64,000 nucleotides of DNA from Atherix ibis (lineage: Eukaryota > Arthropoda > Insecta > Diptera > Athericidae), in contig OY282609.1 of assembly GCA_958298945.1 (NCBI GenBank), positions 42,174,954 through 42,238,953 of the forward strand, in the 5' to 3' direction. Position numbers and translations under genes: made by a program. Of the stretch, positions 51,780 through 62,800 are shown one piece after another. Each line of letters begins with the position of its first letter. Positions within the stretch are counted from its first letter, which is position 1. The notes under the pieces were generated by a model. That model was given only the letters and a program-made list of their open reading frames with translations, did not search any database and was not told where the DNA came from.

Positions 51780-54280
51780 TGGTATTTTTCAAAAGGAATA
51801 TTCAGTGGTATTTTTTAAGAGGAGTATTCAGTGGTATTTTTCAAAAGGAATATTCGGTGGTATTTTTCAAGAGGAATATTCAGTGGTATTTTTCAAGAGG
51901 ACTATTCAGTGATATTTGGTATTTTTCAAAAGGAAATATTCAGTAGAATTTTTAAAGAGAAATATTCAGTGGTATTTTTCAAGAGAAAAATTCAGTGGTA
52001 TTTTTCAAGTGGAATATTCAGTGGTATTTTTCAAGAGGACTATTCAGTGATATTTGGTATTTTTCAAAAGGAAATATTCAGTAGAATTTTTAAAGAGGAA
52101 TATTCAGTGGTATTTTTCAAGAGAAAAATTCAGTGGTATTTTTCAAGAGGAATATTCAGTGGTTTTTTCCAAGAGAAATATTCAGTGGTATTTTTCAAGA
52201 GGAATATTCAGTGGTATTTTTCAAGAGGAATATTCAGTGGTATTTTTCAAAAGGAATATTCAGTGGTATTTTTTAAGAGGAATATTCAGTGGTATTTTTC
52301 AAGAGGATTATACAGTGGTATTTTTCAAGAGGAGTATTCAGTGGTATTTTTCAAGAGGACTATTCAGTAATATTTTTCTAGAGGAATATTCAGTGGTATT
52401 TTTAAAGAAGAATATTCAGTGGAATTTTTCAAGAGGAAGACTCAGTTGTATTTTTTAAGAGGAGTATTCAGTGGTATTTTTCAAAAGGAATATTCTGTGG
52501 TATTTTTCAAGAGGAATATTCAGTGGTATTTTTTAAGAGGACTATTCAGTGATATTTGGTATTTTTCAAAAGGAAATATTCAGTAGAATTTTTAAAGAGG
52601 AATATTCAGTGGTATTGTTCAAGAGAAAAATTCAGTGGTATTTTTCAAGTGGAATATTCAGTGGTATTTTTCAAGAGGACTATTCAGTGATATTTGGTAT
52701 TTTTCAAGAGGAAATATTCAGTAGAATTTTGAAAGAGGTATATTCAGTGGTATTTTTCAATTGGAATATTCAGTGGTATTTTTCAAGAGGAATATTCAGT
52801 GGTATTTTTCAAGAGAAATATTCAGTGGTATTTTTCAAGAGGATTATTCAGTGGTATTTTTCAAGAGGAGTATTCAGTGATATTTTTCAAGAGGACTATT
52901 CAGTGATATTTTTCAAGAGGAATATTCAGTGGTATTTTTAAAGAAGAACATTCAGTGGTATTTTTCAAGAGAAATATTCAGTGGTATTTTTCAAAAGGAA
53001 TATTCAGTGGTATTTTTCAAGAGGATTATTCATTGGTATTTTTAAAGAGGAGTATTCAGTGGTATTTTTCAAGAGGACTATTCAGTGATATTTTTCAAGT
53101 GGAATATTCAGTGGTATTTTTCAAGAGGACTATTCAGTGATATTTGGTATTTTTCAAAAGGAAATATTCAGTAGAATTTTTAAAGAGGAATATTCAGTGG
53201 TATATTTCAAGAGAAAAATTCAGTGGTATTTTTCAAGAGGAATATTCAGTGGTTTTTTCCAAGAGAAATATTCAGTGGTATTTTTCAAGAGGAATATTCA
53301 GTGGTATTTTTCAAGAGGAATATTCAGTGGTATTTTTCAAAAGGAATATTCAGTGGTATTTTTTAAGAGGAATATTCAGTGGTATTTTTCAAGAGGATTA
53401 TACAGTGGTATTTTTCAAGAGGAGTATTCAGTGGTATTTTTCAAGAGGACTATTCAGTAATATTTTTCTAGAGGAATATTCAGTGGTATTTTTAAAGAAG
53501 AATATTCAGTGGAATTTTTCAAGAGGAAGACTCAGTTGTATTTTTTAAGAGGAGTATTCAGTGGTATTTTTCAAAAGGAATATTCAGTGGTATTTTTTAA
53601 GAGGAATATTCAGTGGTATTTTTCAAGAGGATTATACAGTGGTATTTTTCAAGAGGAGTATTCAGTGGTATTTTTCAAGAGGACTATTCAGTAATATTTT
53701 TCTAGAGGAATATTCAGTGGTATTTTTAAAGAAGAATATTCAGTGGAATTTTTCAAGAGGAAGACTCAGTTGTATTTTTTAAGAGGAGTATTCAGTGGTA
53801 TTTTTCAAAAGGAATATTCTGTGGTATTTTTCAAGAGGAATATTCAGTGGTATTTTTTAAGAGGACTATTCAGTGATATTTGGTATTTTTCAAAAGGAAA
53901 TATTCAGTAGAATTTTTTAAAGAGGAATATTTAGTGGTATTATTCAAGAGAAAAATTCAGTGGTATTTTTCAAGTGGAATATTCAGTGGTATTTTTCAAG
54001 AGGACTATTCAGTGATATTTGGTATTTTTCAAGAGGAAATATACAGTAGAATTTTTAAAGAGGTATATTCAGTGGTATTTTTCAATTGGAATATTCAGTG
54101 GTATTTTTCAAGAGGAATATTCAGTGGTATTTTTCAAGAGAAATATTCAGTGGTATTTTTCAAGAGGATTATTCAGTGGTATTTTTCAAGAGGAGTATTC
54201 AGTGATATTTTTCAAGAGGACTATTCAGTGATATTTTTCAAGAGGAATATTCAGTGGTATTTTTAAAGAAGAACATTCAG
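51780..54280 (+). repeat. 2,501-bp higher-order repeat, copy 1
   Basis: The length is 94 monomers plus 57 bp: seven J monomers (plus 56) and one extra T in GTAGAATTTTTTAAAGAGG near 53,910 (plus 1). Inside, bases from 52,054 repeat at 53,144 (offset 1,090). Diagnostic variants are GTGGTTTTTTCC, GATTATACAG, TTTTTCTAGAGG, GAAGACTCAG and GAAGAACATTC. Confidence 0.9.
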
Positions 54281-56781
54281 TGGTATTTTTCAAAAGGAAT
54301 ATTCAGTGGTATTTTTTAAGAGGAGTATTCAGTGGTATTTTTCAAAAGGAATATTCGGTGGTATTTTTCAAGAGGAATATTCAGTGGTATTTTTCAAGAG
54401 GACTATTCAGTGATATTTGGTATTTTTCAAAAGGAAATATTCAGTAGAATTTTTAAAGAGAAATATTCAGTGGTATTTTTCAAGAGAAAAATTCAGTGGT
54501 ATTTTTCAAGTGGAATATTCAGTGGTATTTTTCAAGAGGACTATTCAGTGATATTTGGTATTTTTCAAAAGGAAATATTCAGTAGAATTTTTAAAGAGGA
54601 ATATTCAGTGGTATTTTTCAAGAGAAAAATTCAGTGGTATTTTTCAAGAGGAATATTCAGTGGTTTTTTCCAAGAGAAATATTCAGTGGTATTTTTCAAG
54701 AGGAATATTCAGTGGTATTTTTCAAGAGGAATATTCAGTGGTATTTTTCAAAAGGAATATTCAGTGGTATTTTTTAAGAGGAATATTCAGTGGTATTTTT
54801 CAAGAGGATTATACAGTGGTATTTTTCAAGAGGAGTATTCAGTGGTATTTTTCAAGAGGACTATTCAGTAATATTTTTCTAGAGGAATATTCAGTGGTAT
54901 TTTTAAAGAAGAATATTCAGTGGAATTTTTCAAGAGGAAGACTCAGTTGTATTTTTTAAGAGGAGTATTCAGTGGTATTTTTCAAAAGGAATATTCTGTG
55001 GTATTTTTCAAGAGGAATATTCAGTGGTATTTTTTAAGAGGACTATTCAGTGATATTTGGTATTTTTCAAAAGGAAATATTCAGTAGAATTTTTAAAGAG
55101 GAATATTCAGTGGTATTGTTCAAGAGAAAAATTCAGTGGTATTTTTCAAGTGGAATATTCAGTGGTATTTTTCAAGAGGACTATTCAGTGATATTTGGTA
55201 TTTTTCAAGAGGAAATATTCAGTAGAATTTTGAAAGAGGTATATTCAGTGGTATTTTTCAATTGGAATATTCAGTGGTATTTTTCAAGAGGAATATTCAG
55301 TGGTATTTTTCAAGAGAAATATTCAGTGGTATTTTTCAAGAGGATTATTCAGTGGTATTTTTCAAGAGGAGTATTCAGTGATATTTTTCAAGAGGACTAT
55401 TCAGTGATATTTTTCAAGAGGAATATTCAGTGGTATTTTTAAAGAAGAACATTCAGTGGTATTTTTCAAGAGAAATATTCAGTGGTATTTTTCAAAAGGA
55501 ATATTCAGTGGTATTTTTCAAGAGGATTATTCATTGGTATTTTTAAAGAGGAGTATTCAGTGGTATTTTTCAAGAGGACTATTCAGTGATATTTTTCAAG
55601 TGGAATATTCAGTGGTATTTTTCAAGAGGACTATTCAGTGATATTTGGTATTTTTCAAAAGGAAATATTCAGTAGAATTTTTAAAGAGGAATATTCAGTG
55701 GTATATTTCAAGAGAAAAATTCAGTGGTATTTTTCAAGAGGAATATTCAGTGGTTTTTTCCAAGAGAAATATTCAGTGGTATTTTTCAAGAGGAATATTC
55801 AGTGGTATTTTTCAAGAGGAATATTCAGTGGTATTTTTCAAAAGGAATATTCAGTGGTATTTTTTAAGAGGAATATTCAGTGGTATTTTTCAAGAGGATT
55901 ATACAGTGGTATTTTTCAAGAGGAGTATTCAGTGGTATTTTTCAAGAGGACTATTCAGTAATATTTTTCTAGAGGAATATTCAGTGGTATTTTTAAAGAA
56001 GAATATTCAGTGGAATTTTTCAAGAGGAAGACTCAGTTGTATTTTTTAAGAGGAGTATTCAGTGGTATTTTTCAAAAGGAATATTCAGTGGTATTTTTTA
56101 AGAGGAATATTCAGTGGTATTTTTCAAGAGGATTATACAGTGGTATTTTTCAAGAGGAGTATTCAGTGGTATTTTTCAAGAGGACTATTCAGTAATATTT
56201 TTCTAGAGGAATATTCAGTGGTATTTTTAAAGAAGAATATTCAGTGGAATTTTTCAAGAGGAAGACTCAGTTGTATTTTTTAAGAGGAGTATTCAGTGGT
56301 ATTTTTCAAAAGGAATATTCTGTGGTATTTTTCAAGAGGAATATTCAGTGGTATTTTTTAAGAGGACTATTCAGTGATATTTGGTATTTTTCAAAAGGAA
56401 ATATTCAGTAGAATTTTTTAAAGAGGAATATTTAGTGGTATTATTCAAGAGAAAAATTCAGTGGTATTTTTCAAGTGGAATATTCAGTGGTATTTTTCAA
56501 GAGGACTATTCAGTGATATTTGGTATTTTTCAAGAGGAAATATACAGTAGAATTTTTAAAGAGGTATATTCAGTGGTATTTTTCAATTGGAATATTCAGT
56601 GGTATTTTTCAAGAGGAATATTCAGTGGTATTTTTCAAGAGAAATATTCAGTGGTATTTTTCAAGAGGATTATTCAGTGGTATTTTTCAAGAGGAGTATT
56701 CAGTGATATTTTTCAAGAGGACTATTCAGTGATATTTTTCAAGAGGAATATTCAGTGGTATTTTTAAAGAAGAACATTCAG
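54281..56781 (+). repeat. 2,501-bp higher-order repeat, copy 2
   Basis: It abuts copy 1 and matches it at a constant offset of 2,501 with no difference that I noticed, including the rare variants TATTATTCAAG and AAATATACAG. At 56,782 the sequence leaves the repeat at once (CAAGAGAAAT where copy 2 begins CAAAAGGAAT). The sharp edges and identity point to a single recent duplication, or to an assembly duplication. Confidence 0.9.
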
Positions 56782-59700
56782 TGGTATTTTTCAAGAGAAA
56801 TATTCAGTGGTATTTTTCAAAAGGAATATTCAGTGGTATTTTTCAAGAGGATTATTCATTGGTATTTTTAAAGAGGAGTATTCAGTGGTATTTTTCAAGA
56901 GGATTATTCAGTAATATTTTTCAAGAGGAATATTCAGTGGTATTTTAAAGATGAATATTCAGTGGTATTTTTCAAGAGAAATATTCAGTGGTATTTTTCA
57001 AAAGGAATATTCAGTGGTATTTTTTAAGAGGAATAGTCAGTGGTATTTTTCAAGAGGAATATTCAGTGGTATATTTCAAGAGGAATATTCAGTGGTATTT
57101 TTCAAAATGGATATTCAGTAGTATTTTTCAAGAGTAATATTCAGTAATATTTTTCAAGAGGAATATTCAGTAGTATTTTCCAAGAGAAATATTCAGTGGT
57201 ATTTTTTAAGAGGAATATTCAGTGGTATTTTTCAAGAGGAATATTCAGTGGTATTTTTCAAGAGAAAAATTGAGTGGTATTTTTCAAGAGGAATATTCAG
57301 TGGTATTTTCCAAGAGGAATATTCAGTGGTATCTTTCAAGAGGAATATTCAGTGGTATTTTTCAAGAGGTATATTCAGTGGTATTTTTGAAGAGGAATAT
57401 TCAGTGGTATTTTTCAAGAGGATTATTCAGTGGTATTTTTCAAGAGAAATATTCAGTTGTATTTTTCAAGAGGATTATTCGGCGGTATTTTTCTAGAAGA
57501 CAATTCAGTGGTATTTTTCAAAAAGAATATCCAGTGGTATTTTCCAAGAGAAATATTCAGTGGTATTTTTATAGAGGCTTATTCAGTGTTATTTTTCAAG
57601 AGGAATATTCAGTGGTATTTTTCAAGTGGAATATTCAGTGGTATTTTTCAAGAGGAGTATTCAGTGGTATTTTTCAAGAGGAATATTCAGTGGTATTTTT
57701 CAAGAAGAATATTCATTGGTATATTTAAAGAGGAATATTCAGTGGTATTTTTCAAAACGAATATTCAGTGGTATTTTTCAAGAGAAATATTCAGTTGTAT
57801 TTTTCAAGAGGATAATTCGGCGGTATTTTTCAAGAAGAATATTCAGTGGTGTTTTTCAAGAAGAATATCCAGTGGTATTTTCCAAGAGGAATATTCAGTG
57901 GTATTTTTATAGAGGAATATTCAGTGTTATTTTTCAAGAGGAATATTCAGTGGTATTTTTCAAGAGGAATATTCAGTGGTATTTTTCAAGAGGAATATTC
58001 AGTGGTATTTTTCAAGAGGAGTATTCAGTGGTATTTTTCAAGAGGAATATTCAGTGGTATTTTTCAAGAAGAATATTCATTGGTATTTTTAAAAAGGAAT
58101 ATTCAGTGGTATTTTTCAAAACGAATATTCAGTGGTATTTTTCAAGAGAAATATTCAGTAGTATTTTTCAAAACGATTATTCAGTGGTATTTATCAAGAA
58201 GAATATTCAGTGATATTTTTCAAGAGGTATTTTCAGTGGTATATTTCAAGAGGAATATTCAGTGGTATTTTTCAAGAGGAAAACTCAGTTGAGGAGTATT
58301 CAGTGGTATTTGTCAAAAGGAATATTCGGTGGTATTTTTCAAGAGGAATATTCAGTGGTATTTTTCAAGAGGACTATTCAGTGATATTTGGTATTTTTCA
58401 AGAGGAAATATTCAGTAGAATTTTTAAAGAGAAATATTCAGTGGTATTTTCAAGAGAAAAATTCAGTGGTATTTTTCAATTGGAATATTCAGTGGTATTT
58501 TTCAAGAGGAATATTCAGTGGTATTTTTCAAGAGAAATATTCAGTGGTATTTTTCAAGAGGATTATTCAGTGGTATTTTTCAAAAGGAGTATTCAGTGGT
58601 ATTTTTCAAGGGGACTATTCAGTGATATTTTTCAAGAGGAATATTCAGTGGTATTTTTAAAGAAGAATATTCAGTGGTATTTTTCAAGAGAAATATTCAG
58701 TGGTATTTTTCAAAAGGAATATTCAGTGGTATTTTTTAAGAGGAATATTCAGTGGTATTTTTCAAGAGGAATATTCAGTGGTATTTTTCAAAATGAATAT
58801 TCAGTGGTATTTTTCAAGAGGAATATTCAGTGGTATTTTTTAAGACAAATATTCCGTGGTATTTTTCAAGAGGAATATTCAGTGGTATTTTTCCAGAGGA
58901 ATATTCAGTGGTATTTTTCAAAATGGATATTCAGTAGTATTTTTCAAGAGTAATATGCAGTGGTATTTTTCAAGAGGAATATTCAGTGGTATTTTCCAAG
59001 AGAAATATTCAGTGGTATTTTTCAAGACGATTATTCAGTGGTATTTTTCAAGAGGAATATTCAGTTGTATTTTTCAAGAAGAAAATTCAGTGGTATTTTT
59101 CAAGAGGTATATTCAGCGGTATTTTAAAAGAGGAATATTTAGTGGTATTTTTCAAGAGGAATATTCAGTGGTATTTTTAAAGAGTAATATTCAGTGGTAT
59201 TTTTCAAGAAGAATATTCAGTGGTATTTTTCAAGATTAATATTCAGTGGTATTTTTCAAGAGGAAAACTGAGTTGTATTTTTTAAGAGGAGTATTCAGTG
59301 GTGTTTTAGAGAAATATTTAGTGGTATTTTTCAAGAGGAATATTCAGTGGTATCTTTCAAGAGGAATATTCAGTGATATTTTTCAAGAGAAATATTCGGT
59401 GGTATTTTTCAAGGGGAATATTCAATGGTATTTTTTAAGAGGAATATTCAGTGGTATTTTTCAAGAGGAGTATTCAGTGGTATTTTTCAAGAGGAATATT
59501 CAGTGGTATTTTTCAAGAAGAATATTCATTGGTATTTTTAAAGAGGAATATTCAGTGGTATTTTTTAAAACGAATATTCACTGGTATTTTTCAAGAGTAA
59601 TATTGAGTGGTATTTTTCAAGGCGATTATTCAGTGGTATTTATCAAGAAGAAAAATTCAGTGATATTTTTCAAGAGGTATATTCAGTGGTATTTTTCAAG

Positions 59701-60200
59701 AGGAATATTCAGTGGAATTTTTCAAGAGGAAAACTCAGTGATATTTTTCAAGAGAAATATTCGGTGGTATTTTTCAAGGGGAATATTCAATGGTATTTTT
59801 TAAGAGGAATATTCAGTGGTATTTTTCAAGAGGAATATTCAGTGGTATTTTTCAAGAGAAGTATTCAGTGGTATTTTTCAAGAGGATTATTCAGTGGTAT
59901 TTTTCAAGAGGAGTATTCAGTGGTATTTTTCAAGAGGACTATTCAGTGATATTTTTCAAGAGGAATATTCAGTGGTATTTTTAAAGAAGAATATTCAGTG
60001 GTATTTTGCAAGAGAAATATTCAGTGGTATTTTTCAAAAGGAATATTCAGTGGTATTTTTCAAGAGGATTATTCAGTGGTATTTTTCATAAGAAGTATTC
60101 AGTGGTATTTTTCAAGAGGACTATTCAGTGATATTTTTCAAGAGGAATATTCAGTGGTATTTTTAAGAAGAATATTCAGTGGTATTTGTCAAGAGAAATA
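56782..60200 (+). repeat. Transition to the 1,300-bp family
   Basis: Bases 57,240-58,290 hold two diverged runs of the cassette later found in the 1,300-bp repeats (GAGAAAAATTGAG, TATCTTTC, ATTCGGCGG, AATATCCAG, TTTTATAGAGG). A J cassette with the single 15-bp monomer lies at 58,280-58,490. A D cassette with its last D monomer lies near 59,296. A 25-bp TTTTTAAGAAG monomer lies near 60,163. Confidence 0.68.
58286..58300 (+). repeat. Unique 15-bp truncated monomer
   Basis: The AAAACTCAGTTG monomer joins directly to AGGAGTATTCAG, missing the 11 bp that carry the T tract and TTAAG block in all sister cassettes. It is the shortest monomer seen and occurs once. Confidence 0.88.
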
Positions 60201-61500
60201 TTCAGTGGTATTTTTCGAAAGGAATATTCAGTGGTATTTTTTAAGAGGAATATTCAGTGGTATATTTCAAGAGGAATATTCAGTGGTATTTTTCAAAATG
60301 GATATTCAGTAGTATTTTTCAAGAGTAATATTCAGTGGTATTTTTGAAGAGGAATATTCAGTGGTATTTTCCAAGAGAAATATTCAGTGGTATTTTTTAA
60401 GAGGAATATTCAGTGGTATTTGTCAAGAGGAATATTCAGTGGTATTTTTCAAAAGGAATATTCAGTGGTATTTTTTAAGAGGAATATTCAGTGGTATTTT
60501 TCAAGAGGAATATTCAGTGATATTTTTCAAGAGAAATATACGGTGGTATTTTTCAAGGGGAATATTCAGTGGTATTTTTTAAGAGGAATATTCAGTGGTA
60601 TTTTTCAAGAGGAATATTCAGTGATATTTTTCAAGAGAAATATTCGGTGGTATTTTTCAAGTGGAATATTCAATGGTATTTTTTAAGAGGAATATTCAGT
60701 GGTATTTTTCAAGAAGAATATTCATTGGTATTTTTAAAGAGGAATATTCAGTGGTATTTTTCAAAACGAATATTCAGTGGTATTTTTCAAGAGAAAAATT
60801 GAGTGGTATTTTTCAAGAGGAATATTCAGTGGTATTTTCCAAGAGGAATATTCAGTGGTATCTTTCAAGAGGAATATTCAGTGGTATTTTTCAAGAGGTA
60901 TATTCAGTGGTATTTTTAAAGAGGAATATTCAGTGACATTTTTCAAGAGGGTTATTCAGTGGTATTTTTTAAGAGAAATATTCAGTTGTATTTTTCAAGA
61001 GGATTATTCGGCGGTATTTCTCAAGAAGAATATTCAGTGGTATTTTTCAAAAAGAATATCCAGTGTTATTTTCCAAGAGGAATATTCAGTGGTATTTTTA
61101 TAGAGGAATAATCAGTGTTATTTTTTAAGAGGAATATTCAGTGGTATTTTTCAAGAGGAATATTCAGTGGTATTTTTCAAGAGGAATATTCAGTGGTATT
61201 TTTCAAGAAGAATATTCATTGGTATATTTAAAGAGGAATATTCAGTGGTATTTTTCAAAATGAATATTCTGTGGTATTTTTCAAGAGAAATATTCAGTGG
61301 TATTTTTCAAAACGATTATTCAGTGGTATTTATCAATAAGAATATTCAGTGATATTTTTCAAGAGGTATTTTCAGTGGTATTTTTCAAGAGGAATATTCA
61401 GTGGTATTTTTCAAGAGGAATATTCAGTGGTATTTTTAAAGAAGAATATTCAGTGGTATTTTTCAAGAGAAATATTCAGTGGTATTTTTCAAAAGGAATA
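60201..61500 (+). repeat. 1,300-bp higher-order repeat, copy 1 (diverged start)
   Basis: The length is exactly 50 monomers. Variants recur at offset 1,300: AAGTGGAATATTCAATGG, CATTGG, AAAACGAAT, GAGAAAAATTGAG, TATCTTTC, GGTATATTC, GGGTTATTC, ATTCGGCGG, AATATCCAG, TTTTATAGAGG, AATAATCAG, AAAATGAATATTCTG, GTATTTTCAG. The first part (about 60,200-60,450) differs at several positions from copies 2 and 3, for example TTTGTC and TTTTTCGAAAGG. Confidence 0.85.
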
Positions 61501-62800
61501 TTCAGTGGTATTTTTTAAGAGGAATATTCAGTGGTATTTTTCAAGAGGAATATTCAGTGGTATTTTTCAAGAGGAATATTCAGTGGTATTTTTCAAAATG
61601 GATATTCAGTAGTATTTTTCAAGAGTAATATTCAGTGGTATTTTTCAAGAGGAATATTCAGTGGTATTTTCCAAGAGAAATATTCAGTGGTATTTTTCAA
61701 CAGGAATATTCAGTGGTATTTTTCAAGAGGAATATTCAGTGGTATTTTTCAAAAGGAATATTCAGTGGTATTTTTTAAGAGGAATATTCAGTGGTATTTT
61801 TCAAGAGGAATATTCAGTGATATTTTTCAAGAGAAATATTCGGTGGTATTTTTCAAGGGGAATATTCAGTGGTATTTTTTAAGAGGAATATTCAGTGGTA
61901 TTTTTCAAGAGGAATATTCAGTGATATTTTTCAAGAGAAATATTCGGTGGTATTTTTCAAGTGGAATATTCAATGGTATTTTTTAAGAGGAATATTCAGT
62001 GGTATTTTTCAAGAAGAATATTCATTGGTATTTTTAAAGAGGAATATTCAGTGGTATTTTTCAAAACGAATATTCAGTGGTATTTTTCAAGAGAAAAATT
62101 GAGTGGTATTTATCAAGAGGAATATTCAGTGGTATTTTCCAAGAGGAATATTCAGTGGTATCTTTCAAGAGGAATATTCAGTGGTATTTTTCAAGAGGTA
62201 TATTCAGTGGTATTTTTAAAGAGGAATATTCAGTGGCATTTTTCAAGAGGGTTATTCAGTGGTATTTTTCAAGAGAAATATTCAGTTGTATTTTTCAAGA
62301 GGATTATTCGGCGGTATTTCTCAAGAAGAATATTCAGTGGTATTTTTCAAAAAGAATATCCAGTGGTATTTTCCAAGAGGAATATTCAGTGGTATTTTTA
62401 TAGAGGAATAATCAGTGTTATTTTTTAAGAGGAATATTCAGTGGTATTTTTCAAGAGGAATATTCAGTGGTATTTTTCAAGAGGAATATTCAGTGGTATT
62501 TTTCAAGAAGAATATTCATTGGTATATTTAAAGAGGAATATTCAGTGGTATTTTTCAAAATGAATATTCTGTGGTATTTTTCAAGAGAAATATTCAGTGG
62601 TATTTTTCAAAACGATTATTCAGTGGTATTTATCAAGAAGAATATTCAGTGATATTTTTCAAGAGGTATTTTCAGTGGTATTTTTCAAGATGAATATTCA
62701 GTGGTATTTTTCAAGAGGAATATTCAGTGGTATTTTTAAAGAAGAATATTCAGTGGTATTTTTCAAGAGAAATATTCAGTGGTATTTTTCAAAAGGAATA
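61501..62800 (+). repeat. 1,300-bp higher-order repeat, copy 2
   Basis: It matches copy 1 at offset 1,300 and copy 3 at the same offset. It carries CAACAGG near 61,699, shared with copy 3 (62,999) but not with copy 1, so copies 2 and 3 are the closer pair. Confidence 0.86.

Larger units (their letters stand above)
28908..58412 (+). repeat. Second cluster of 34-bp J monomers (about 40 copies)
   Basis: Beyond the copies named in other entries, J units start at 51,907, 52,045, 52,547, 52,685, 53,135, 53,871, 54,010, 54,408, 54,546, 55,048, 55,186, 55,636, 56,372, 56,511 and 58,379. From 32 kb most are in pairs 137-138 bp apart (J, AAAGAGG, GAGAAAAATT, CAAGTGG, consensus, J). The pair unit is absent in the first cluster, where CAATTGG follows. 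Confidence 0.85.
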
